Below, piece by piece: positions 35,869 through 46,400 of a stretch of 64,000 bases of DNA (position 1 is the first letter of the stretch; each line of letters begins with the position of its first letter). The stretch spans positions 112,897,523 to 112,961,522 of the forward strand of contig CM066730.1 in the NCBI GenBank assembly GCA_033961575.1, written 5' to 3'. The notes under the pieces were generated by a model that was not told where the DNA came from, did no database searches, and was given only the letters and a program-made list of their open reading frames with translations. Both the position numbers and the translations under genes were made by a program. The stretch comes from Aselliscus stoliczkanus (Eukaryota; Chordata; Mammalia; Chiroptera; Hipposideridae).

Positions 35869-35976
35869 GTGGGAAACGAGTAAACTCGTCATATCGCTCA
35901 AATGCCCGCTTACAATGTGAATGTGGGAAACAAGTAAACTCGTCATATGGCTCAAATGCCCGCATACAATGTGTTA
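35869..35976 (+). repeat. 54-bp tandem duplication in the envelope region
   Basis: GTGGGAAACGAGTAAACTCG at 35869 recurs as GTGGGAAACAAGTAAACTCG at 35923, with the following CGCTCAAATGCCCGC / GGCTCAAATGCCCGC. Confidence 0.9.
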
Positions 35977-36450
35977 ATTATTCCTGTGGAATAGTAATAG
36001 ACTGGGGCCCCTATGGGGATACAGTCCTTAACTGCACTCAATTTAATTGCTCCAATTACCAACTTCTCAGATGGTGGGAACGTACTTATAATTCTTCTCA
36101 GATTATTGATACTCAATCCTATTAACAAAAAATAAATAAAAATAAAATATACCTTTCTATTTAAGAAAACAAAAACAGTTTATTTACAGACATGTCTTAA
36201 AATTCCTTTTGTTTTTCTAGTTGGAACAATGACAGTAAAATTAATTACAAAATTAATAGAATGTGATCAATATAGATTATATACTTGTATCAATTCTTCT
36301 GTTTATAGTGAACATAATTAAATAATGATTCTCAAGAGACGACGTGGATTGTGGATCCCCGTCCAAGCTTCTAGGGTGTGAGAAGGCTCTCCTACTTTAC
36401 ATATAGTTCTTCAATTATTACATAAGATTTCACATAGAATAAAACGATTC

Positions 36451-37155
36451 TTGGGATTATTGATTGCTACAATTATGGGAATTATAGCCCTCACTACTGT
36501 TGCTGCTGTATCAGGAGTGGCTCTACACCAGACGGTACAGACCCCCGAATTCATACAACAATGGGATAAGAATGCAAGTAAATCATGGAATCAACAAGTA
36601 AAAATAGATCAAGAAATTAATGTTAGATTAACTGATTTAGAATCTACTGTTGTTTTTCTTAGTGATCGAGTGGAAATTTTACATACTATAACTACCTTAA
36701 AATGTGATTGGAATGTATCTACTTATTGTGTTACTTCTTATTCTTATAATCATATTCGTACTCCCTGGATAAAGGTATGAGCTTATCTTTTGGGGCATGT
36801 TCCTAATCTTACTGTGGACAGTTTACAACTCCAGAAAGAGGTAGATGAAATGTCCTATGCCAATCTTCAGCTGCTGCCAGGAGAAGACGTGCTCTCCGCT
36901 GCTGCAGATGGACTGTCACATTTAGATCTTTTGAATTGGGTGAAAATCTTAGGTGGTGGGTTTGCTGGCGTAATTGCCATTATGCTTATTTTACTGTGTT
37001 TATTTTGCTTAGTCCTCAGAACCAGACAAACAACCCTCCAATGTGTAATCAAACAGGAGTCCGCGAGATCTGTGTTTCTCATGCTTCTAAACAAAGAAGG
37101 GGGAAATGTGGCCTCACAGCAGCCTCGCCATCTGCCTCCCTGCATTTGTCCATAA
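36451..37155 (+). pseudogene. Retroviral envelope transmembrane-subunit remnant with one in-frame stop
   Basis: Hydrophobic N-terminal segment (fusion-peptide-like, about 36451-36525), a helical region, a C-x7-C disulfide loop near 36700-36735, a stop at 36778-36780, then a second part with a membrane span (about 36930-37015) and a short tail running into the 3' LTR. The subunit is truncated as it stands. Confidence 0.75.
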
Positions 37156-37814
37156 TAGCAGAGCCTCACAGGGACAGGATTTTCACTATGTTTATAGCAA
37201 AACCCCATGGGACCCCAAGAGAAAGGGCGGGTCAGTCAATGACGGGCAAGACCCTAAATATGCACAAGACCCTAAAATATGAGCAAGATCCTAAGTAAAT
37301 TATGTGCATTAGGGCGGCCCAAGCCAGGCGTCTTCCATGGGGTACCCTGGGAGGAATCAAGGAGGTGAAGCATAAGGGGCCTAAGGGCCTGTAAACCCTT
37401 ATCTGCAGAGCTAACAGCCTGCCAGAAAAGAGAAATCTTCCCAAGAAGATAACAGCAGTTCTCCTTGCATTCTTGCCTCTAAGTGTCATAGTGAATCATT
37501 AACTGTTCCCATAGGAGGCAATGTTGTATTGGTCAAGGGTCTTTCGGCTGAGGTGGTCTGTGGGACATAGGGAGATTTGGCTAAATTCTTGGGTGACGCA
37601 TGTGATTTACAAACCACGGAAAGAACAAAGCCCCTTCCCTGTAAGTACTCAATAAAAGCTGCAGTCTGACCAGATTCTGGGCTCCTGTCCATCAGACAGA
37701 GTCCCTTGGCTCATTGCTTTTTAAACTATCCCTGTCTCTTGGTCTTTATTTCTTTTTCTGAGTCCCCACCAGTCCTCTCGAGGAAGCCAGACCCAGCCTC
37801 GCAGAGATGCGACA
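37107..37814 (+). mobile_element. 3' LTR of the provirus
   Basis: Preceded by the polypurine tract AAGAAGGGGGAAA (37094-37106). It begins TGTGGCC and ends GCGACA (TGT...ACA inverted ends), with a polyadenylation signal AATAAA at 37651. The very next bases belong to GBP exon 2. Confidence 0.82.
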
Positions 37815-37888
37815 AGGTTGGATCCCATCTGTCTGGTAAAACACTAAAATCAACAGTTGTCAGTGAATTAGGAAGCATTAAAGAATCC

Positions 37889-38685
37889 TGTGTAGAGCAT
37901 ATAAAATATATATGTTGGATTGAGGTTTGCAAAACAAGTTGTTTACTAGTAGGGACACAAGCCAGGCCGCATATGTGTGAGATTGATAAGAGTAAAGTGA
38001 AAAACATGGTTTTGTGTGAAACAGCATAACAAAATTGAGTGATAAACACATTCACCAAAACAAGTTTTGGTTATCACCTAAGAGGTAAACAACAACTGGC
38101 AAACAACTTCTGGTTATCATCTAAGAAGTAAACAAATCCAAGGAAAAGAAGATAAAAGCAAAACTCCAGAGCAATGCCATGAGCAGTCTGACTGGGCACC
38201 TCTGTGAAGTGCAAGCCATCATACTCCGGACTCTCCGAAGTTCTTCCTTGCAAGACCAGCTAGCATCAGACCCATCGTGGGCCCAGCTGTCTCTCCCAGA
38301 CCAGGGATCTTCTCCATCTCGATTAACTCTGGGACTTGGTTCATTATTAAATTCTATTCTGTTCTATTCTATTCTGTTCTCTTCTGTTCTACTCTACTCC
38401 ACTCCGTTCCATTCCATTCCATTCCATTCCATTCCATTCCATTCCATTCCATTCCATTCTATTTTGAATAACCATCTGTGCTTACCAGAGCATTGGCCTC
38501 TGGAGGGACCTTGGTCCCCCAATAAAGCTGTGTTACTCTATCTGAACCTGTGTGTCGGGACTTTGTTCACCACTCACATCATGAGTACCATGCAGGGACC
38601 TAGGGCCCTGCAGAGGGGTTAATGTCCCCTTGACTTTCAGGAAGAGACTGAAGTGTGGCGACTGCCCTTTCAGGCGCAGGCAACA
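37889..38685 (+). mobile_element. Solo LTR inserted in the third GBP exon-2 remnant
   Basis: Begins TGTGTAGAGC, ends AGGCAACA, flanked by AATCC on both sides (37884-37888, 38686-38690). The GBP exon homology is continuous when the element and one AATCC are ignored. AATAAA at 38522 and a U5-like end follow a pentanucleotide repeat. A different family from the neighbouring provirus LTR. Confidence 0.85.
38350..38462 (+). repeat. (TTCTA)n to (TTCCA)n satellite-like repeat inside the solo LTR
   Basis: About 23 five-base units, drifting from TTCTA/TTCTG to a clean TTCCA run. TTCCA is the complement register of the GGAAT unit of simple pericentromeric satellites. Confidence 0.92.
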
Positions 38686-38787
38686 AATCCCTACAAGATT
38701 CTCAGCCTGCAGTAGTGCTGGTCTTTGTAGGGATGTATCAGAGAGGAAAAGACAACCTGATGAACCAGCTGGTGGAACAGAGCAATG

Positions 38788-39029
38788 GTGAGTGTGCCTT
38801 GGTGAACCTGGAGTTAACTCATGAAACGTCAAACCAACTCATTCTGATAAAGAAAATTCATGTTCTCATATTCATCCCCTCCCTCTTTCTCCCTCCCTCC
38901 TTCCCTCTCTTCCTCCAAATAAAAATCCACCCTATTCATCCTGTCTCACCTTCTCAGGAACTCAGCTCCTGAGATTATTCCCTTTATTTTGCCTGTGTGA
39001 TCAGTTTTACCTTATATCATTCTTATGAG
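38788..39029. other. Junction between GBP remnant and duplication copy B
   Basis: CT-rich; no feature beyond the intron-like continuation after the GTGAGT donor. Confidence 0.4.
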
Positions 39030-40623
39030 CACAGTTGTCAGTTTCTGGTAGACAGCGTGTTTTGGGTGACGCTTTTTCTATTCACTCAGCACACTGCTGT
39101 CTTTAATTGATGTGTTCAGAAAATTTATATTTACTACAATTATTGATATATTAGGGCTTTACTCTGTCATTTTATTTGCTTTCTTTTTCTCTCTTTTTTT
39201 TGTTTCTCTTCTTTCTTTTCCTATCTCACTGTGAATTATTTGAACTTATTTTTTACTATTTCCATTATTCTTTTAAATTTACTCTCTTTGTTATTCTTTC
39301 TCCCTTCCTGGTATTCCAAGATTCCTTCACTTATTATTTTATTTCTTTCTGATAACTTTCTTTTAGTGTAGGTATATTAGCAAACAAAATTCTTTTAGTT
39401 TTCCTTTATATTAAATGCTTGATTTCCCCTTCATTCCCAATGCATCCTTCCATTGACAGGGAATTCTGGGTTGAAAGTTCTTTTCTTTCAGCATTTGAAA
39501 AATATTGTGCCACTTTTTTCTGGTTTTCATCATTTCTGGTGAGAATTTTTTGTTCTTTACGAAGCAATATTTAGCTAACTTACATCTGCTTCGCTCTGGA
39601 TTTTTTTTTTCTAAGTCATGAAATGTGACACAAAAAGTTTCATGAACTAAAAAATGTACAACACAGAATATAATTGATAATTATAAAATGAACACCTACC
39701 TCACTGTCCAGGGACAGAGTAGAACTTGTCAATATCCTAAAGGTGCTTATTACAGCCCCAACAAAACCTTTCAGAACCAATCATTATAACAAATTTGACA
39801 ATTCTTTTTTAGGATTTTATCAATGGTAAGTGCATCCATCAAAAATATAATTTAGTTTGGCCCGCTTTCAAACTTTTTCTAAATGGAGTTATGTTTTATG
39901 TATTTTTTTCTGCCTTGCTTCTCTTTTTAGATATTGGTAAGAGTCATCCATTTTGTTTGCAGCTGTAAGCTTCTAAGTTCTATTGTATGAAGATATAACA
40001 GTATTTTACTGTGGAGGCATATCTGGGTTTGCGGTTTTTATCTATTATGCAAAATGTTATCAAAATGTTTTGAACGTATATATTCTAGTGCACAAGTATC
40101 TCAGAACTGCTTGCGAAATATACTGAGAATGGAATTCCTGAGTCATAGGTTATGTGCATTTTCAGTCTTTGTTGATAATGTTAAACCGCATTTCAAAGTT
40201 GCTGTAGCAGTTTACACGTTAATCAGCAGATTGATTGTTTTTGACATCAGGATTTTCAATTTTGAAATCTGCTAGCTGTTGGAAATATTTCATTGGGACA
40301 TTAATTTGCATTTTCTTCACTGAAAATGCAACTTAGCACTTTTTTATGTGATTGTTTGCTCTTTGGTTTTCCGGTGACATCTCTGTAAACGTATTTTTTT
40401 CTTTTGAGTTGTCTGCCTTTCTTATTCATCTTGATTTATCACAGTTTTCTTATCTGTATTTTGGATATGAGTTTTTTGTTGGTTAGATAATTTGCAAATG
40501 TTGGTATTCTGTTACAGCCTTTTAGCTTTTTCAATGGTGTTTTTCATGAAAGACATGTTTACTTTTGAACTCGTCAAACTTAACAAATTTTTATTTGATG
40601 GAGATGGTGGTGGTCACAGGTAT

Positions 40624-40625
<2 letters not shown>

Positions 40626-40672
<47 letters not shown>
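40626..40672. repeat. (GT)n microsatellite, paralog of that at 6260
   Basis: Same flanks (GGAGATGGTGGTGG upstream) as in duplication copy A. Confidence 0.95.
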
Positions 40673-40674
<2 letters not shown>

Positions 40675-41344
40675 CTGCAAGGATTATTTTTTTCTTCCAG
40701 GTCATGGCATTATTTATCCATGCTAGGTAGTCCCCTTCCTACCCCATCTTTATGATTAAATTGTACAGAGAAAATTGGTGCCTTCCTCCAAAACTATACT
40801 TTGAAATCATATTTTACACCATGTGAAAAAAATCAATTCTCAGTGGATTATAGATCTAAAAGTGAAAGGTAAAATGATAAATATTGTAGAAAATAGCATA
40901 GGTAAATAACACCATGGCCTTGGATGAGAGAGAAATTCTTGCAGAACACACACACACATACACACACCACTACCACCACCACCACTACCATCACCACCAT
41001 AATAATTTACAAATGATTTTTTTTTCATTCTTTTCAACTTTTATATGTTTTTCCTTATATTATTTGCATACTGTAATGGACACATCACCACAGAATATGA
41101 AAATAGCGGTAATAAGTAATGACATTCCTGTCTTCTTCCCAGCTACAAAAGTATGATTTAGTCTCTAAATAAGTTTGCTATAATTTTTGTAGGTATCTTT
41201 TCTATTAGATTAAGAAAGCTCCCTTTTAGCCCCAGTTTAATGGAATTTTATACCGCAATTAGATGTTAAGGTTTATCACATTTTGGATTTGCATCTCTTA
41301 AGATGTTCATAAAATTTACTTACCTTTAATCATATCATTTAATG

Positions 41345-43985
41345 TGAGTAATTATTTAAAAGGATAACCAATCAAACTCTAAACTTAGTAACAGCCAATT
41401 TTGGCATAAGATAAAGAAACACTAATTCAAATAAAGTAGGCATCCATTGTAGGATGTACCCAATTTTAGGTTAAAATCTGTGTAGCTAGGAAGAAGAAAA
41501 TAAAGTGGGGCTAATATGTATTCCAAAACTATTTAACTTAGGGGAAGCAATAGGTTGTTATGTGACCATCATTCTGATAACACGGAATGATGAGATGCTC
41601 TGAGAGCATCCTTCATTTCCCAAGAGGAAGCCAGGCAGATAAATCCTATTGCATTGGCACATATGTCTGGACCTATCCCAGTCCACACTGCCTTCATTAA
41701 TATACTGAATATAAGTCCTGCTATCTGGAAGGTCAAAGTCTTTCTTGTTTTTCTTCTTCAAAATTATCTCAGTTATGTAGGGTCCTTTACTCTGTCAAGC
41801 TCCATGAAAAAACCCGCTTGGGATTTTTATTGGAACTGCATTGAATCTGTCGATCAAACTGGAGAGTACCGATATCTTTATAATACTGAGTCTTCTAATC
41901 AATGAGCATGCTATAACTCTCTCTTTATTTAGGTCTTCTTTAATGTTTCTCAATAATGTTTCATAATTTTCTTCATAAATAATTTGCATGATTTTTTAGA
42001 TTTATTTACAAGTGCTTTGCATTTATTGGTGCTGTTGTAAATGGCATCTCTTTTTGAAATTTTATTTTCTACCATCTTTTGCGGGTATATACAATGCAGT
42101 AGATGTTTGTAGTCATAAAACATTGAAAAAATGTCCCTAAAATGGACATCCTTGTTTTGTTTCTGATGTTTAAGTGAATGCTTTTACTATTTCACCATTA
42201 ATGATGAATCTGTAGGGTTTTTTAGGTAGCCCTTATCAGATTAAGGAAGTCCCCTTCTATTCCTAATGTGCTAAGAAATTTTTTTTAAATCATGAATAAA
42301 TGTTGACTTTTTTTTTTGTTTTTTTTTTTTGAGGGCAGTGTCACTGGCCCTCATATGTGGGACCCGAACCAGGGCCGCTGGCATCCCAAGCCAACGCCCA
42401 ACCACCGCGCCACTCGGCCGGCCCATGTTGAGTTTTATTACATGTTTTATCTACATCTATTAAGAGTATCACATGATTTTTCCCATTTAGACTGATAATG
42501 TGGTGAATTATGTTAATCAATGTTCTAATGTTAATTCAAACTTTTATCCTGAAATAAATCCAATTTGATTATGGTGTATTTTTAATACATTAATGGGTTT
42601 AATTTACTGATATTTTATGCAGTATTTTTGCATCTGTGTTTTGGAGGGAGATTTTTCTGACTCACAATTCTTTTTAGTGATTGGTATTACAGCAATACTG
42701 ACTGCATAAAAGAAACTGGGTGTGTTGTTTATTTCCCCCCCGCTATATTCTGCAATCATTTGTATATGGTTAGCATTATTAGCTACATACATATTTAGTA
42801 GAACTCACTTGTCAACACATCAGGATCTGGTGTCTTATTTGTGGGAAGGAATGGTTTGGTGGGGGAAGATTTTAAAGTTATTATTAAATTTCTTTACTGA
42901 GTTAAAAAAAATAATAAAATAAAATAAAAGTATAATCAAAGTAGACTTCAGAGATCAACCAAGTAAAGTCATGATGTTTTATCCTTGTTTTCTTATGGCT
43001 GAGTTTTAATACTTGGTTTAGAATATTTACCTCTGTATTCATAAATGATATGAGTTTTTTTTTATTTTTTTGCATATTTTGTGGTTTTATTTTGGTATAA
43101 AGAGTTGGATAATAGATCCTATATTTTTGTGCTCTGGAAGTATTTGTATAAAACTGAAATTATTTTTATGTGAATATTTGTAGAAAATCACTATAGAAAC
43201 ATCTAGTTCTTGAGATATTTTTGTAGAAGGACTTCTCATGGATTCCATTTTGATAATAGTTATTAGAAATTTCCGGTGGTTTATTTGTTCTGTGAGTTAG
43301 TTGTGGTAATTCACATTTCTCAGAATTTGCTTTCTTTACTCATTTTAAATTATTTATATAAAATTGTTCATATATTCTTATATTTGCTTGGTTTGCAATA
43401 ATAAATACTTGTAGTCTATTTTCTAGCTTCTGTATAGATTTATATATGCATTCTATTTGACTTATAGTTACTGATACTTTTACTGCTTCAGGGATTTCTC
43501 ATTTCTTCATGTAGGAATGAGAATAACCTCCTTTAAGAAATTTTGATACATGTCTTCTTACAGTACATTTAATCAGCTTTCTTTTGAAAAAAGTCTTTAT
43601 TTTACACTCTTTTGGAAATATTTTTACTGGGGAGTAAATTCTAGTTCGACATTGTTTTTCATCCACTACATTAGACATGTTATTCCACTATGTTTTAACT
43701 TGCATAGATTCTGAGAAGAAGTCTTCTGTAGGTAATGTTTTTTTGTCTCTAGCTTTCTTCAAGATTTTGTCATAATATGTGGATTTCATAATTTGGCTAT
43801 GGCGTGCTTAGGTGTGTTTTTGTCTGTTATCTATTATCTGTGATGATCTGTGAGGCTCTTTAAACTTCTGGATATGTAGTTTCTTGTCTCATTAATTTTG
43901 AAACAATTATATATCTCTTTTCTGTCCCTCTTCCATTTTTGCTATTCCAATTACATGTATATTAATATGTTAGATAGCGTCTAGT
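41345..43985 (-). mobile_element. Reversed old L1 (ORF2 and ORF1 parts) in duplication copy B
   Basis: 41640-43500 follows antisense ORF2 (ATTGCATTGAATCTGT-like words near 41835, the reverse-transcriptase part at 42440-42700). 43560-43985 follows the antisense ORF1 region. Copy A keeps only the parts matching about 41160-41340 and 42955-43500. A SINE sits at 42307. 41345-41640 is unassigned. Confidence 0.65.
42307..42424 (-). mobile_element. Short tRNA-derived SINE, reversed
   Basis: Poly(T), GAGGGCAGTGTCACTGGCCC, ending CGCCACTCGGCCGGCCC. ATGTTGA flanks at 42300 and 42425. Confidence 0.88.
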
Positions 43986-44290
43986 GGGCTATCCTTTGGA
44001 GAAGCTCTAAAAGACAACACCCTCCACACACACACTCCTTTAAATTTTAAAGTCTCTCAACTTTGATTATGTGAATGATCTGATATTCAAGAAATGGTAA
44101 AAAGGAAGCATTAAGCCAGGAATAACATTATCCTATTTATAAATGGGAACTGAAGAGGCTTTAGAACGAGCACTATGTAACGATGACACCTAAAACTCAA
44201 TTCAAAATTTTTATATTTCTTCTAAATAACCAACATATACGTAAAAGGACCAGACCTGACAAGTAGTGCAAATGTGTAAAGGAGATGCTT
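43986..44290. other. Unassigned sequence before the multimeric SINE
   Basis: No open frame or repeat recognised; present only in duplication copy B. Confidence 0.4.
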
Positions 44291-44930
44291 TTTTTTTTTC
44301 CTAATTGGGAATTGGGGGATGGGAACAGTGTTGTGGAATTGGGAAAGGGGACCAGCCAAGTTATTCTTCAGTCTTAGTTGTGGAGGGTCCAGTCGCCATC
44401 TGGCTGCCTAATGGCAGCTCATGGCCTCTAAGCTCAAGGTGCTGTGTTCAATCTTAGTGGACATAGCCACCACCCCATGTGGGAGTTGAACCAGCAGCCC
44501 TGTTGTTAAGAACACATGCTCTATCCACTGAGCCATCCAGTGGCAGCTCAGCTCAAGGTGCCAAGTCCAGTCTTAGTTGTGGGTGGGCATAGCCACCACC
44601 CTATGTGGGAGTTGAACTAGCAGCCCTGTTGTTAAGAACACACATTCTATCTACTGAGCCATCCAGTGCCAGCTCAGCTCAAAGTGCCAAATCCAGTCTT
44701 AGTTGTGGGTGGGCATAGCCACCATCCCATGTGGGAGGCGAACAGGCAGTCTTGTTGTTAGGAGCATGTGCTCTCACCAACTGAGCGATCCTGCCACCTG
44801 TGGCAGCTCAGCTGAAGCTCAGCTCAGGCACAGCATCACTGGCCCATGTGGGAATCGAACCGGTGGCCCTGTTGCTTAGAGTTCACACTCTTAGGCTACG
44901 TCTTAACCAACTGAGCCACTCGGATGGCCC
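44291..44930 (-). mobile_element. Multimeric (about four-unit) tRNA-derived SINE, reversed, with target duplication
   Basis: AAGGAGATGCTT flanks it (44279-44290 and 44931-44942). Inside, CATGTGGGAGTTGAAC, TATGTGGGAGTTGAAC, CATGTGGGAGGCGAAC and CATGTGGGAATCGAAC mark four successive antisense B-box regions, the first two units about 130 bp apart and almost identical. One insertion event carried all units. Confidence 0.88.
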
Positions 44931-45117
44931 AAGGAGATGCTTCTTGAGGTGTGCCCTAACAACAGTGCGCTTATATGTGTCTTCATACAAAAATGGAGCT
45001 GTAGACACGGAGGGGGACATACCACGTGACTCTTGGGAAGCTCTTTTCCAAATTGTCTCCGGGACAAGGATGAGGTACTTCTTCACATCAGGCACATTTA
45101 CAGGTCACTGAACTGTC
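44931..45117 (-). other. Possible coding-like remnant, unidentified
   Basis: The minus strand has a 70-codon open run (45095-44883), of which only the part before the SINE is relevant (VKKYLILVPETIWKRA). It may belong to the larger unidentified block at 46400-49330. I do not recognise the family. Confidence 0.3.
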
Positions 45118-45460
45118 CTCTAGTGCGGAGATTGGCAAACTTTTGAGATGGTAGAGCTGCCGGGGGTCAGCAAACTGCAGCTGGTGGGGATCCACATGCA
45201 GCTCTTTGGGTACATACATGTGGCTCTGAAGGAAAATTGAAAATGAAAATAAAACTATCATAGTTCATTTATAAAATTTTTAAGGATATTATTCACATGA
45301 TGGTGATTATGTAAACATATATTTTTGGCTCTCGAATAATTTTTAAATTTTTGTGAGGGACACGTTTGGCTCTTCCAGGGGTCGGCCAACTTTTGAGACA
45401 AAATGTACCTAAAGCGCTACATGTGGCTCACAGGCCTCAGTTTGCCGAGCCATGCTCTAG
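45118..45460. mobile_element. hAT-type non-autonomous DNA transposon(s), nested
   Basis: The outer ends ATTGGCAAACTTTTGAGA and CAGTTTGCCGAGCC are inverted repeats, flanked by CTCTAG on both sides. Two more GGTCNGCAAAC-like words in direct orientation (about 45165 and 45383) suggest one element inserted into another. Confidence 0.65.
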
Positions 45461-46400
45461 GGGAGTAAGGGCAGTGTCTTTGAAGGATCCCATGAAGGAA
45501 GAATGACCAGGAATTGCCCTTTGTTGCCATCAGTGATGTGACACAAGACTAAGTCTTACCTCATTTAGGAGTGGAGGGGTGACGGGAGGCAGCATGTGTT
45601 GAACATGAGTAGAGAAGGGGCACGATGGATCTACCAGAGCCTCCCAAAAAGTGACATAAGAGAAACTGGACTTTCATAAATCCATATGTAATCCTAGCAT
45701 TCGAGTGTCTAGGAGGTCTCAGCAGAGGCTCTGTCTACCCCAACACATTCATCTTAAAAATTAAAATCTCTGAAATGTCAGCTTTCCCATTGAGTTCTGT
45801 GCTCTCAGTGGAGGAAGAACAAACCAGTGTGTATTCTTCCTTTAGTGATGTAACTAACCTTAGTCCGGCTTGTGAGCAAAGTAATTTACTTATGCCACCA
45901 ACCCACCAATCAAGTTCCATTGCGTACATTTTGCATAATCCTGAAAGCCTAGCAACAACCAAAGTGCATTTATATTTATTTATTTAGTAATCCAGCACAG
46001 TGTATTTTCATTGGCATCCCAGAATTAGAATGGTGATTACAAGTAGGAAAGAAGTCAAGTTCACATTAGAAATCATTTGTAATAAAATCCCAGGATTTTG
46101 AATTCATTAAAAATTATCTAACTTGTTTAAAGACTCTTTTAATCTGTTTTGAGGTTTCCTCCATGTGGACTATTTAAACCTCCATTAAAGGAGCGTTTCT
46201 TGGGCCTCTCACCAACTGCAGGACTAATTCTAAGGCAAGGGGTTGGGGGATCAAGGATCCTAGTCAAAGACTTACTTCCTGTGGCACTGTAAACAGCAGG
46301 GTGATAACCATGGGTCTGAGATCATCCATCACAAAGGTCCCATGATGGAAGCAGTGCTACAATTCTTTATAGTTGACAGAATATAGCTCAAAAATATCTG
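45461..46400. other. Unassigned sequence
   Basis: No repeat family recognised. A 70-codon open run at 45775-45987 (+) is not supported by anything else. Confidence 0.35.

Larger units (their letters stand above)
31900..37814 (+). mobile_element. Decayed betaretrovirus-like provirus (ERV2), 5' end missing
   Basis: Order on the + strand: capsid end and nucleocapsid (about 31930-32215), dUTPase/protease vestige (32320-32400), reverse transcriptase and connection (32400-33406), RNase H tail with integrase head (33500-33690), an RNase H core fragment (34680-34780), integrase C-terminal domain (34985-35115), envelope (about 35230-37100), polypurine tract and 3' LTR (37107-37814). There are many stops and frameshifts; no 5' LTR, primer site, matrix or most of protease. 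RNase H motifs occur in the wrong order, so the element is rearranged or composite. None of it can be functional as it stands. Confidence 0.85.
37816..38787 (+). pseudogene. Third GBP exon-2 remnant, split by a solo LTR
   Basis: The left half, 37816-37888, aligns with GBP exon 2 (CAGTTGTCAGTGAA, then GAAGCATTAAAG). The right half, 38686-38787, resumes at the exact next position and ends AGCAATG with a GTGAGT donor like the other exon 2 copies. An LTR of about 800 bp sits between. The provirus 3' LTR abuts the left half, so the ATG end is missing. The right half reads VFVGMYQRGKDNLMN: a P-loop with only G, G and K preserved. It also has a stop in the left half and a 1-nt deletion. It belongs to no downstream exons; the next sequence is the duplicated spacer. 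Confidence 0.8.

Noticed and set aside
38179..38622. 147-codon open frame with a Ser/Phe/His repeat
   Set aside because: It is the TTCTA/TTCCA repeat and the LTR body, not a gene.
38691..38787. Functional GBP P-loop exon
   Set aside because: The P-loop reads GMYQRGKDN: Arg and Ser of the motif are gone, the upstream half has a stop, and no later exons follow.
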